This document shows positions 25,430 through 34,165 of a stretch of 64,000 bases of DNA, piece by piece. The notes beneath the pieces were generated by a model. The model did no database searches. It was given only the letters and a program-made list of their open reading frames with translations, and was not told where the DNA came from. The translations under genes and the position numbers were made by a program. Source of the DNA: CAYGOC01 sp964351495 (GTDB taxonomy: Bacteria > Chlamydiota > Chlamydiia > Chlamydiales > SM23-39); assembly GCA_964351495.1 (NCBI GenBank), contig CAYGOC010000009.1:1-64000 (forward strand). The letters run 5' to 3'. Positions within the stretch are counted from its first letter, which is position 1. The number at the start of each line of letters is the position of its first letter.

Positions 25430-26683
25430 TCAATTTTTATCTTCTATTTCTCGGATCATTCTCACCCCAAACGCTGTTACAGTCATAAAAATTATCGACA
25501 TTAAAATAATCAGATCATTATGCCTTAGGCCTAGGCTAGCAGAAATTTTACCAAATTTATAATTCATTAAATTTAAAACGTTTTTTCTAGGATGATTTGT
25601 TACATAGTTTTGAAAAATGCCTGATAGATCTTCATTTCTAGAACTGAAATGCGCTAATTGCCCAATTTCGCCAAATGAAAGCCATGAAGAGATTAAGTTA
25701 AATAGTTTCTGCGAAATATCAAGGTTATTTCTTAAAACGGCTATCTTGAGAAATTTTTTAAAAATACTAGAAAGCTCATTACTGAGTGTTGGAGAACAAC
25801 TAATTATGTGACCTAGTATTCCTCGGTTAACTAAAGCGGTTATTGTTTCTTCAATTTCAGGATCAAAATCTTCATGAAAAGAATTTTCTCTAAGGAAAAG
25901 CCTATAAAAATCCTGTAACACTTCTTCAAAAGCTTCAAAGCTTAATCTACAAAACAGGATTTCTGGTGGAAAGATTTCTCTTTGAGTATTCCCCTGCAGT
26001 GAACCATACGGTCTACGCCAATTCCTATATTGCTCTAAACTGAGATCCGTGAATTCTAATTCTTTCCTGAGATCTAAGGCGGTCTTAGGTAGATTTTGTT
26101 CCATTCTTTCTTTAATTTCTTCCGCCCTATCAGGAAATAAAGTTCGGAAAAAATCAACCAAGTTTTGATCTCTTTTCTGTAAAAAATAAAGAGCGCTTTC
26201 TGTTTTACGAAATACCTGTAAACTCATTCTTTTCCAATCAACAAATTCTCTTGGTTGAGTAACACGAAATCTTGAGCTTACCGACTGTTTTTCAATTATT
26301 TTTGAAACTCTCCTTAATCTAGAAGAAAAAGATATATTGGAAGCATTTTCCCTATCTTCAGAGTACAAAAGTCGTATTAAATTTGTATGCTCCGGAAAAG
26401 CAGATAACAAAAGGCTTTTTTCAAAAAGACCCCCTATAATCGCATTAGATTTACTGGTTGACATATAAGAGTGTCGATCTTCTAATGAAAGATAACTAAC
26501 AATTTCAAGCTGTATACAATCAGGAATTCTAGAGCCTTCTTTGAAGACATAATTTTGGATTCTTTGATCTTGACTAGATTTTTCTTCATGGATAACCACT
26601 TCTCTTAATTCAGATTCAGTATCAGTAGTTGATACTTGACGATATCCATTGTGTCGATTACATAATTCGGAAAGAAAAGCCAT
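25430..26683 (-). CDS. F-box protein with C-terminal membrane anchor
   Basis: Seen: residues 52-88 (RIPDCIQLEIVSYLSLEDR then YMSTSKSN) follow the F-box pattern LPxExxxxIxxYLxxxDxxxxxxxxK. The central 300 residues are helical and unlike anything I recognise. A single hydrophobic helix near the C-terminus (LIILMSIIFMTVTAFGVRMI) is followed by a short charged tail, a tail-anchor layout. Known: F-box proteins recruit substrates to SCF ubiquitin ligases through Skp1. Inferred: an effector exposing the F-box to the host cytosol. No signal peptide. It lies 43 bases downstream of tRNA-Met on the same strand and may be read through from the tRNA transcript. Confidence 0.65.
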   Translation of the reverse strand: MAFLSELCNRHNGYRQVSTTDTESELREVVIHEEKSSQDQRIQNYVFKEGSRIPDCIQLEIVSYLSLEDRHSYMSTSKSNAIIGGLFEKSLLLSAFPEHTNLIRLLYSEDRENASNISFSSRLRRVSKIIEKQSVSSRFRVTQPREFVDWKRMSLQVFRKTESALYFLQKRDQNLVDFFRTLFPDRAEEIKERMEQNLPKTALDLRKELEFTDLSLEQYRNWRRPYGSLQGNTQREIFPPEILFCRLSFEAFEEVLQDFYRLFLRENSFHEDFDPEIEETITALVNRGILGHIISCSPTLSNELSSIFKKFLKIAVLRNNLDISQKLFNLISSWLSFGEIGQLAHFSSRNEDLSGIFQNYVTNHPRKNVLNLMNYKFGKISASLGLRHNDLIILMSIIFMTVTAFGVRMIREIEDKN

Positions 26684-26726
26684 GAACCTACAAAATAACA
26701 GGTAATTTTTTTGAATTTTAGCGATT

Positions 26727-26799
26727 TAGCGGCAAATGGACTCGAACCAATGACCCACGGATTATGATTCCGTTGCTCTACCAACTGAGCTATACCGCC
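26727..26799 (-). tRNA. tRNA-Met (CAT), elongator type
   Basis: A 73-base cloverleaf: acceptor GGCGGTA with TGCCGCT and discriminator A, D-arm AGCTCAGTTGGTAGAGC, anticodon arm ACGGA-ATCATAA-TCCGT, T-arm with TTCGAGT. Anticodon CAT. The anticodon stem lacks the three G:C pairs of initiators, so it is an elongator Met; Ile2 (lysidine-modified CAT) is the alternative. CCA is not encoded. Confidence 0.92.
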
Positions 26800-26809
26800 C
26801 TTCAAGAAT

Positions 26810-26882
26810 TAGCGGGAGAAGGATTCGAACCTCCGACCTTTGGGTTATGAGCCCAACGAGCTAACCACTGCTCCATCCCGCG
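26810..26882 (-). tRNA. Initiator tRNA-fMet (CAT)
   Basis: A 73-base cloverleaf: acceptor CGCGGGA with TCCCGCT, anticodon arm TTGGG-CTCATAA-CCCAA, T-arm GGAGG-TTCGAAT-CCTTC. The three consecutive G:C pairs next to the anticodon loop and the unpaired position 1:72 (C and T) are initiator hallmarks. It is followed 10 bases later by the elongator tRNA-Met. CCA is not encoded. Confidence 0.92.
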
Positions 26883-26892
26883 ATAAGTTGAA

Positions 26893-28155
26893 TCAAATTC
26901 TACTCTCACTCAAGGATTCTAAACAAGCTTTATCTAAAAAAAGATCCCAAGTCTTTTCTAGAGGCTTTTTTAAGTGGGCTTCTATCGACCCGGTAGCTTC
27001 TTTAAAAGAGAGTAGCTCTTTGGGATTTTTAAGCTCTTTTTGTAGAAAGGAAAAAAGCTCTTTTACAGAAAGAACCTTTCCCATTTTTTGGCGTAAAACA
27101 AGCTCTTTTAACTCTGTTTGTGCACTTGTATAGGGCCCAAAAATAACAGGGGTTTTTTGTAGTGCAGGCTCTATTAGGTTATGCCCTTCTAAAGAGGGAT
27201 TAAAGCTTCCTGCTACTAGGGCTAGTTTTGAGTATTTATAACAAAAAGAAAGAACCCCCATCTGATCTACCAAAATGATAGAAGCTTTAGCAAAGGAAGG
27301 ATTTTCTATAGAAAAAAGTGCTATTTTTACCGAGAGCTTTTCTAAAACTGTAACAATAGAAGAAGCCCTTTCAGGATGTCTCGGCACTAAGAAAATTTTG
27401 ATATTTTTCTCTATTATAAGGGGAAGAAGCTCTTGCACTAGCTCTTTTTCTTCCGGATCATGGGAAGAGCCTATCGTGATAATAAAATCTTTGGTGAGAG
27501 CCTTTTTTACCTTCTCTTCTAAAGGAGAATTTCTAGGTAGACAGGAGGGGTATAGCTTAATGTTCCCCGTTACAAAAAGCTTAGATGGAGTAACGTTTAG
27601 CTTGATAAAGTTTTGCTCATAGCTACTACTTTGTACCAAAAAAAGATCGATGGAAGAAAAAAGCTTTTTTGCAAAAAAGGGTACCTTAGAAAATCTACGA
27701 GAAGACCTTTCTGAGATTTTTCCATTTATGAGAATCACCTTTGCTTTGGCTTTTTTAGCAAAATAAAGCATGTTTTTCCAAAAGTCTCCTTCCACTAAAA
27801 AAAGAGCTTTAGGAGCAATCTTGATGATTCTTTTCTGAATCCAAGAAAAATCAAAGGGAAGATAAAAGGCCTTAGCAAAAGGAATTTTTCTAGCCTCTTC
27901 AAAGCCCGTTACCGTAATAGTAGATATAAAGAATGCTCCTTCTGGATAGCGTTCTTTCATTTTTTGAAGGAAAGGAAGAATTGCCTTCACTTCTCCAAAG
28001 GAAACGGCATGAAACCAAAACTTGTCTTTTCGAGGAATAAAAAGCTCTTTTGGAAAAAAAAATCGAGAAAAAACCTTAGGAAACCGCTTTTTCGAAAAAA
28101 GAGCAAAGCCCCCTTGAAAGAGGAGAATAGCTACTAAAAATAGGTTATAAAACAT
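26893..28155 (-). CDS. waaA: 3-deoxy-D-manno-octulosonate (Kdo) transferase
   Basis: Adds Kdo residues from CMP-Kdo to lipid A precursor at the inner membrane; in Chlamydia the enzyme is multifunctional. The N-terminus is one membrane anchor, followed by FHAVSFGEVKAILPFLQKM, VEGDFWKNMLYFAKKAKAKV and NGKISERSSRRF, all WaaA signatures. The C-terminal half contains the CMP-Kdo site (GSSHDPEEKELV, GHNLIEPA). Length 420 is normal. The ATG directly follows the leuS stop, so waaA is translated from the leuS transcript. kdsB at 41.6 kb makes its donor. Confidence 0.93.
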   Translation of the reverse strand: MFYNLFLVAILLFQGGFALFSKKRFPKVFSRFFFPKELFIPRKDKFWFHAVSFGEVKAILPFLQKMKERYPEGAFFISTITVTGFEEARKIPFAKAFYLPFDFSWIQKRIIKIAPKALFLVEGDFWKNMLYFAKKAKAKVILINGKISERSSRRFSKVPFFAKKLFSSIDLFLVQSSSYEQNFIKLNVTPSKLFVTGNIKLYPSCLPRNSPLEEKVKKALTKDFIITIGSSHDPEEKELVQELLPLIIEKNIKIFLVPRHPERASSIVTVLEKLSVKIALFSIENPSFAKASIILVDQMGVLSFCYKYSKLALVAGSFNPSLEGHNLIEPALQKTPVIFGPYTSAQTELKELVLRQKMGKVLSVKELFSFLQKELKNPKELLSFKEATGSIEAHLKKPLEKTWDLFLDKACLESLSESRI

Positions 28156-30678
28156 CTAAAGCACAATGTTTAATAGCTTGTCCTGGATAAAAATCACTTT
28201 AGAAGGGCTTTTTTCCAAGAAACGGGCTACGTTAGGAATCTCTTTTGCTAAAGAGAAAATTTCTTTTTCTTCTTTTCCTTTAGAAACAGAGAGTTTTGCT
28301 CGAAATTTCCCATTTATCTGAATGATATACGTAGCTTCTTTTTCTTGCAGATAAGACTCTTCTATAGGAATCAAGGGAAAATGGGTTAGGCTTTCTTTTC
28401 TTCCCAATTGTTCCCACATTTCTTCCGCAATATGAGGAGCAAAAGGATATAAAGTCTGCATCGCTATCAAAAGAGCCTCTTTAGGATATCTTTCTAAAGA
28501 GGAAAAAGCATTAATAAACTCCATCATATGCGCTACTGCCGTATTAAACTGCATCTCTTCTATCTCTTTTCTTACAGTCTTGGCTAAGAAAAAGGCGAGC
28601 TTCATTCCCTTGTGTTCTTTTTCTTCTATAATTTTAGCAGGATCCAATAAGTTAAAAAAGCGCGTTAAAAATCGGTGACATCCCCCCACTGCATCGCTAT
28701 TCCAAATCTTTTCCTTATTGAAGGGCCCCATAAACATCTCATACAAGCGAATTGAATCAGCTCCAAACTCCTCTATCATCTCATCAGGGCTCGTTCCATT
28801 GAGTTTGGACTTGGACATTTTCTCTACTTGAGAAAAAAGAGGAATATTTTCCCCTTTTTCATAAAAACTTCCCTCTCTTTCTTCCACCTTCTCTTCAGGT
28901 AAGTACTCCCCGGAAGGTTTTCTATAAGATCTAGAAGTTACGATCCCTTGATTTTTATAACAGGCAAAAGGCTCTTTGGTATGCACCACGCCTATGTCAT
29001 ATAAAACTTTATGCCAAAACCTAGCATACAGAAGATGTAACACAGCATGCTCCAACCCCCCTACATAAAGGTCTACGGGCATCCAGTAGTTTTCTGCTTT
29101 TTGAGAAAAAGGCTCCTTTTCGTTTTGGGGATCTAAAAAACGAAGATAATACCAACAAGACCCTGCCCACTGAGGCATCGTGTTCGTCTCTCGAAACGCT
29201 TTTTTACCTCCCTCTTCTATCTCTACCCATCCCGAAACTTTTGCTAAAGGGCTCTCCCCTGTATCTGTTGGGGAATATTCTACCACCTCAGGAGGACATA
29301 AAGGGAGCTCATCGATTTCTAAAGCTCTTTTAGAGCCATCTTCAAAGTGCACAACAGGAATGGGCTCTCCCCAATACCTTTGCCTAGAAAAAAGCCAGTC
29401 TCGTAGCTTGTATTGGGTTTTCCGTTTTCCGATATTCCTCTTTTCTAAAAAAGAGATCAGTTTTTTTTCAGCTTCTTCTCTTTGTAACCCATTTAAAGAA
29501 AGTTCTTCCGAATCAGAATTGATAACCTCTCCCGCAAAAGGCCATACCTCTTCCCCTTTTACGATTTTTTCTCTGTTTTCTTCTTTTCCCGGGTCGTATA
29601 CACAGATAAGGGGGAGATGATACTTTTTGGCAAAAGCAAAGTCCCTTTCATCATGAGAGGGAACAGCCATAACAGCTCCGGTCCCGTAGCTTTGCAGTAC
29701 ATAGTCTGCAATCCAAATAGGGACTCTTTTTTTTGTGATAGGATGAATAGCGTAGCTTCCGGTAAATACACCCGTTTTTTCCAATTGAAGCTCTTGCCTT
29801 TCTAAATCACTTTTAGAAGCAGTTTGCCTTTGATAGTCTTCTACTTTTGCTTTTTCTTCTTTTTGTGTGATTTTTTCAATCAGGGGATGTTCAGGAGATA
29901 AGACTAGGTAGGTTACTCCCATCAAAGTATCTACTCTTGTAGTAAATACCTCTATTTTCTCTTGCGTCGCACCTTCGAGAAAAAAAAGCTCCACTCCTTC
30001 ACTTTTCCCAATCCAGTTTCTTTGCAGCTTTTTTACCGGTTCCGGCCAATCAAGCTCTTCTAAATCTTCTAAAAGTCTTTCTGCATATTCGGTAATCTTT
30101 AAAACCCACTGCCTAAGAGGCCTTCTTTCTATTGGGTATCCCCCTTCTATAGACTTTCCCTCTTGCACTTCTTCGTTGGCTAAAACGGTGCCTAATTTGG
30201 GGCAAAAGTTGACAGAAATCGTAGCTTCATAAGCTAAACCCCTTTTAAAAAGCTCGGTGAAAATCCATTGTGTCCATTTGTAATAGCTAGGATCAGATGT
30301 TTTCATCTCTTTATCCCAGTCGTAGCTAAACCCTAAAGATTTTAACTGCCTTTTATAAGTCTCAATATTTTTTGCCGTAGTTACGGCTGGATGGGTTCCT
30401 GTTTTGATTGCATACTGTTCTGCAGGAAGTCCAAAACTATCCCACCCCATGGGATGCAAAACATTAAACCCTTTTTGTCGCATGAAGCGGGCCATGATAT
30501 CTGTACCTGTATAGCCGGTAACATGCCCTACATGAAGCCCCGCTCCTGATGGATAGGGAAACATATCTAATACGTAATATTTGGGCTTTTTTAGGTCGAC
30601 TTCTGCTTTAAAAAGCTTTTTGTCTTCCCAAATTTTCTGCCACTTCTTCTCAATCTTTTGAGGGTTATATTTTTCCAT
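28156..30678 (-). CDS. leuS: Leucyl-tRNA synthetase
   Basis: A class I synthetase charging tRNA-Leu. The HIGH motif appears as PYPSGAGLHVGHVTGYT near residue 42, KMSKSKLNGTSP is the KMSKS loop, and the editing domain contains the TRVDTLMGVTYLVLSPEHP threonine-rich region and GTGAVMAVPSHDERD. The anticodon-binding and C-terminal domains are complete in 840 residues. It precedes waaA without a gap, as in Chlamydia, and follows ispG by 46 bases. Confidence 0.97.
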   Translation of the reverse strand: MEKYNPQKIEKKWQKIWEDKKLFKAEVDLKKPKYYVLDMFPYPSGAGLHVGHVTGYTGTDIMARFMRQKGFNVLHPMGWDSFGLPAEQYAIKTGTHPAVTTAKNIETYKRQLKSLGFSYDWDKEMKTSDPSYYKWTQWIFTELFKRGLAYEATISVNFCPKLGTVLANEEVQEGKSIEGGYPIERRPLRQWVLKITEYAERLLEDLEELDWPEPVKKLQRNWIGKSEGVELFFLEGATQEKIEVFTTRVDTLMGVTYLVLSPEHPLIEKITQKEEKAKVEDYQRQTASKSDLERQELQLEKTGVFTGSYAIHPITKKRVPIWIADYVLQSYGTGAVMAVPSHDERDFAFAKKYHLPLICVYDPGKEENREKIVKGEEVWPFAGEVINSDSEELSLNGLQREEAEKKLISFLEKRNIGKRKTQYKLRDWLFSRQRYWGEPIPVVHFEDGSKRALEIDELPLCPPEVVEYSPTDTGESPLAKVSGWVEIEEGGKKAFRETNTMPQWAGSCWYYLRFLDPQNEKEPFSQKAENYWMPVDLYVGGLEHAVLHLLYARFWHKVLYDIGVVHTKEPFACYKNQGIVTSRSYRKPSGEYLPEEKVEEREGSFYEKGENIPLFSQVEKMSKSKLNGTSPDEMIEEFGADSIRLYEMFMGPFNKEKIWNSDAVGGCHRFLTRFFNLLDPAKIIEEKEHKGMKLAFFLAKTVRKEIEEMQFNTAVAHMMEFINAFSSLERYPKEALLIAMQTLYPFAPHIAEEMWEQLGRKESLTHFPLIPIEESYLQEKEATYIIQINGKFRAKLSVSKGKEEKEIFSLAKEIPNVARFLEKSPSKVIFIQDKLLNIVL

Positions 30679-30724
30679 GGCTTGAAGACTAACATGAAAA
30701 CCCCCTCTTTTCCAGAAAAATTTC

Positions 30725-32503
30725 TCAAGAAAATAGGAGCTCTTCTTCTTTGTTTACAGGGGGATCGATCCACTTTCCCTCTTTTTTAATAAGAGAAATA
30801 AGCCGCTCTTCAGCTTCCGTAAAATCAAGAAATTTTTCTACAGGAGTTTTCCCTATATAAAGATCGATCTTCCCTTTTTTAGACCCCACAAAGCCAAAGT
30901 CAGCATCAGCCATCTCTCCCGGACCATTTACAATACAGCCCATAACAGCGATTTTTACTCCCGGAAGATGGGAGGTTTTTGCCTGAATTCTTTTTGTTAC
31001 CTCTTGAAGATCAAAAAGCGTTCTTCCACATCCGGGACAAGAGACATACTCTGTTTTTACTTTTTTTAATCCACATGCTTGTAAAATAGAAAACATGAAT
31101 TCTTGCTCTTTAGAAGAATCTTGCAAAGAAAGGCACACCCCCTCTGCCACGTTAGAAAGCAAAAGAGATCCAACCTCTATGGATGCTCTGTAAAGAGCTT
31201 CTTCGAATGGTTCTTCATAAGAAAAAGCTAAAATAAGAACAGATGAGAGGCCGTTTTCTTGTAAAAACTGATAGAGCTCTCTTGTTTTGTGAATTCTATC
31301 TTCAGAAAAAGAGACGAATATACAAGAAGGAGGATTTATTAAAAGGGTCTCTTTTTTTGTAGTTTCCGTAAAAAAACAGGGAGGATTTTTTTCTAAAAAA
31401 ACCGTAAAGCCCTGCCTTTGTAAAAAAGCAAGACGATTTTGGACTATGATATCTTTAGGATTTCCTTTTATAAAAAACCCTTTGGGAGCTAGAAAAGAGG
31501 GGTATAGCTTTCCCTCTTTTTCTTCTATTCCCCTATCTAAAAAAAAGGAAGGCTCTTTTAGCGTTTCAGCAGAAATACCGTTAAATACTTCTACCTCTTT
31601 TTTTACCGAAGAGTTTCCTATAAAAAAAGGAGGTTTTTCTTTTGGGTTTTTTCTATACGTATTGGCTATTTCTACAATTTTTTTTGCGGGATAGATTTCC
31701 TCTAAAGGATCTTCTGTCAAGGAGACTCTAATTGTATCTCCTATTCCCTCACATAAAAGGGAGCCTATACCTATAGAAGACTTGATTCTCCCCTCTTCTG
31801 AAAGGCCCGCCTCCGTTACACCTAAATGAAGGGGATAATCCCAAGAAAGCTCTTTCATTTTTTCTACTAAAAGAAGATAAGCCTCCACCATTATTTTAGG
31901 GTTGCTTGATTTCATCGAGAAAAGAAAGGTATGAAAGTCCCGCTTTCTACACACTTTTGCATACTCTAAAGCAGACTCTACCATTCCATGAGGAGTATCT
32001 CCGAAACGGTTCATGATTCTATCAGACAAAGAGCCATGATTTACCCCAATGCGAATTGCTTTGTTTTGTTTTTTACATTTTTCTACCAAAGGAGAAAACC
32101 CCTCTTCTATTTTTAGAAGTTCTTTTTGGTATTCTTCTTCTGAGTAGACCTGTTTTGTGAAAGTAGCTCTTTTATCTAAAAAGTTTCCGGGATTAATCCG
32201 TACTTTGTCTACAAAGTCTGTTACAAGAAGAGCCGCAGGAGGATAAAAATGGATATCAGCCACTAAGGGTATTGTGCAGCCCTTCTTTTCTAGATATTCT
32301 CTGATTTTTTCTGCAGCAAGGGCTTCTTTTTTTCCTTGTACGGTGAAACGGACTATTTCACATCCTTTTTGCTCTAGCTGTAGAACTTGAGTCGCAGTCT
32401 TTTCTATCTCATGGGTAGGGGTCGTAGTCATGGACTGAATCCGCACAGGATTCTTCCCTCCCACTTTTACTTTTCCAATACTAATTTCTCTTGTTTGCCA
32501 CAT
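30725..32503 (-). CDS. ispG: 4-hydroxy-3-methylbut-2-enyl-diphosphate synthase, long form
   Basis: Penultimate step of the MEP isoprenoid pathway, using a [4Fe-4S] cluster. The N-terminal TIM barrel (VRIQSMTTTPTHEIEKTATQ, PLVADIHFYP, RINPGN) and the C-terminal cluster domain (SCPGCGRTLFDL; MGCIVNGPGE) flank a central insertion of roughly 180-200 residues. E. coli IspG is about 370 residues; this 592-residue version is the three-domain type found in plants and Chlamydia. The product feeds ispA at 57.9 kb. Start ATG 32503 gives the typical MWQTREISIGKVKVGG N-terminus. Confidence 0.95.
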   Translation of the reverse strand: MWQTREISIGKVKVGGKNPVRIQSMTTTPTHEIEKTATQVLQLEQKGCEIVRFTVQGKKEALAAEKIREYLEKKGCTIPLVADIHFYPPAALLVTDFVDKVRINPGNFLDKRATFTKQVYSEEEYQKELLKIEEGFSPLVEKCKKQNKAIRIGVNHGSLSDRIMNRFGDTPHGMVESALEYAKVCRKRDFHTFLFSMKSSNPKIMVEAYLLLVEKMKELSWDYPLHLGVTEAGLSEEGRIKSSIGIGSLLCEGIGDTIRVSLTEDPLEEIYPAKKIVEIANTYRKNPKEKPPFFIGNSSVKKEVEVFNGISAETLKEPSFFLDRGIEEKEGKLYPSFLAPKGFFIKGNPKDIIVQNRLAFLQRQGFTVFLEKNPPCFFTETTKKETLLINPPSCIFVSFSEDRIHKTRELYQFLQENGLSSVLILAFSYEEPFEEALYRASIEVGSLLLSNVAEGVCLSLQDSSKEQEFMFSILQACGLKKVKTEYVSCPGCGRTLFDLQEVTKRIQAKTSHLPGVKIAVMGCIVNGPGEMADADFGFVGSKKGKIDLYIGKTPVEKFLDFTEAEERLISLIKKEGKWIDPPVNKEEELLFS

Positions 32504-32545
32504 GAAAGACAGTATAGAGCTTTAGCTCTTTTTTTTAAGTAAGAG

Positions 32546-33361
32546 CTAGTAGTCAAACTCATTAAATTCCGGGTTTACAATTCTTTTTCCTGTAGAAAGA
32601 GAATTTATTATTTGCATCTCCTCTTCCGATAGTTTGAAGTCAAAAAGGGAAAAATTTTCTTGAATCCGCTCTTTTTTAGAAGATCTGGGGATGAATACAA
32701 CATCTTTTTGTAAAAGCCATCTTAAAGCAATTTGAGAAGGCGTTTTTTGGTGCTTTTTTGCTATTTCTTGTATGGTTTTATCTTGTACGACTTTCCCATG
32801 AGCAATAGGAGAGTAGGCTGTTACCGCGATATTTTGAGAAAGGCAAAACTTGAGCAGTTCTTCTTGATTTAAAAAGGGATGAAACTCAATTTGGTTCATA
32901 GAGATAGAGAGCTTTTGATTTAAAAGATCTTGTATATGGTGCACCGTAGCATTACACACGCCCACACTTTTTACTTTTCCTTTTTCCTTTAAGCGGTGCA
33001 TCTGATAGACAATTTCAGCAAAGCCTTTTTTTCTCTCAGGCCAATGGAGTAAATATAAATCTATATAGTCATATTTCAGATCCTTTAAGCTTGTATCGCA
33101 TGCTTTTTCTACTAATTTTGGATCATGAAAATCCCTCCAAAGTTTTGTGGTAATAAACAACTCTTCTCTAGAAAAATTATTTAAGCCTTCTCTTACCTCT
33201 TTTTCGTTATAGTAAGCATAAGCCGTGTCGAAATGGCGATAGCCTACTTTTAACGCTTCTTTAACCGCTTCAGAACACGTTTTTCCTTCTAGTTGCCAGG
33301 TGCCAAATCCAATTATAGGGATAGCGGTTCCATCATTTAGTTTTTTTAAGGGGATTTTCAT
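32546..33361 (-). CDS. Aldo/keto reductase
   Basis: An NADPH-dependent carbonyl reductase of the AKR fold. IPIIGFGTWQLEG starts strand 1. The catalytic tetrad is visible as Asp and Tyr in GYRHFDTAYAYYNEKEV, Lys in FITTKLWRDF and His in LYLLHWPERK. The C-terminal IPRSSKKERIQEN binds the NADPH phosphate. Length 271 suits the AKR5-like group. The substrate (glyoxals, sugars or others) is not predictable. It ends 43 bases before ispG on the same strand. Confidence 0.9.
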   Translation of the reverse strand: MKIPLKKLNDGTAIPIIGFGTWQLEGKTCSEAVKEALKVGYRHFDTAYAYYNEKEVREGLNNFSREELFITTKLWRDFHDPKLVEKACDTSLKDLKYDYIDLYLLHWPERKKGFAEIVYQMHRLKEKGKVKSVGVCNATVHHIQDLLNQKLSISMNQIEFHPFLNQEELLKFCLSQNIAVTAYSPIAHGKVVQDKTIQEIAKKHQKTPSQIALRWLLQKDVVFIPRSSKKERIQENFSLFDFKLSEEEMQIINSLSTGKRIVNPEFNEFDY

Positions 33362-33431
33362 TTTCTAATGCCTACCTATAGATTTATCAGAGCTAATTTT
33401 ACTGAATATACTGAAGAAAATAGTTTGTTTT

Positions 33432-34088
33432 CTATAGTTTTTTTGAGAAAAAGACAGTCCCTTCCCCCCAAGGAAACCGGAAAGTTTGTTTCTTTTGTAA
33501 AACAAAGTCTTTCGGAAGGGTCTCAGAAGGATAGGTGCTTACCGTAATAATAGTTGTCCCCTTTTTACAAGAAAGCATCTTATGAAAGACTTTATCTAAA
33601 AAAGGCTCTTCTTGCGCTGTGGCATAAAAATAGATAACAGAATAGGGGCTATAGTCTATTTCCAAGAGATCTTTTTGGATAAACCGCAGGTTTTGTATCC
33701 CTATCTTTTTTTGAATAAAGAGGGCTATTCGCTGAAAAAAAGAGACTTTTTCCACCCCTGTTACAGAGCACCCTAAAAAAGAGGCGCTCCAAAAGCAGAG
33801 TTTCCCCCTACCAGAGCCCATTTCTAGAAGATGATCCTCTTTTTTTATAGAGACAGACGAAGTTATTTGAGAAAAAGCCCTGATAGGCGTTTCCCCATAG
33901 ATTCTGTAAGAGAAGCCTTCTTTTTTCCAAAAGAGCCTGCAAGCCCTATAAGGGTTATAGAAAAATGAGAAAAAAAAGAGAGCAAGGTCCGCTACAACAA
34001 AAGATTTTACTCTATAAAACTTCTGAAAAACAAAGAGCTGCTCTTTTATAAAAAACCATTTTACAGAGAAAAAAAGAGAGATTCCCAA
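33432..34088 (-). CDS. Class I SAM-dependent methyltransferase with N-terminal membrane segment
   Basis: Motif I is LLEMGSGRGKLCFW (E-x-G-x-G-x-G), followed by an acidic residue in VTGVEKV and YSPYSVIYFYATAQEEP as motif IV. This is a Rossmann methyltransferase of about 150 residues. Residues 1-50 hold two hydrophobic stretches (SLFFSVKWFFIKEQLFVF; VADLALFFFSFFY), so the enzyme probably sits on the inner membrane. Resemblance to DOT1-like and membrane-bound methyltransferases is general only. Substrate unknown. Confidence 0.65.
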   Translation of the reverse strand: MGISLFFSVKWFFIKEQLFVFQKFYRVKSFVVADLALFFFSFFYNPYRACRLFWKKEGFSYRIYGETPIRAFSQITSSVSIKKEDHLLEMGSGRGKLCFWSASFLGCSVTGVEKVSFFQRIALFIQKKIGIQNLRFIQKDLLEIDYSPYSVIYFYATAQEEPFLDKVFHKMLSCKKGTTIITVSTYPSETLPKDFVLQKKQTFRFPWGEGTVFFSKKL

Positions 34089-34165
34089 AAGTCTACCCTA
34101 TTTTTTAAGATGAAAAACAAACCTCCCCTATCGTATACTCTCTCCTTGAAAAAAACAAAATTCTT

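Noticed and set aside
26605..26805. 66-residue minus-strand reading frame
   Set aside because: It runs through tRNA-Met and the start of the F-box gene; a by-product of the tRNA sequence.
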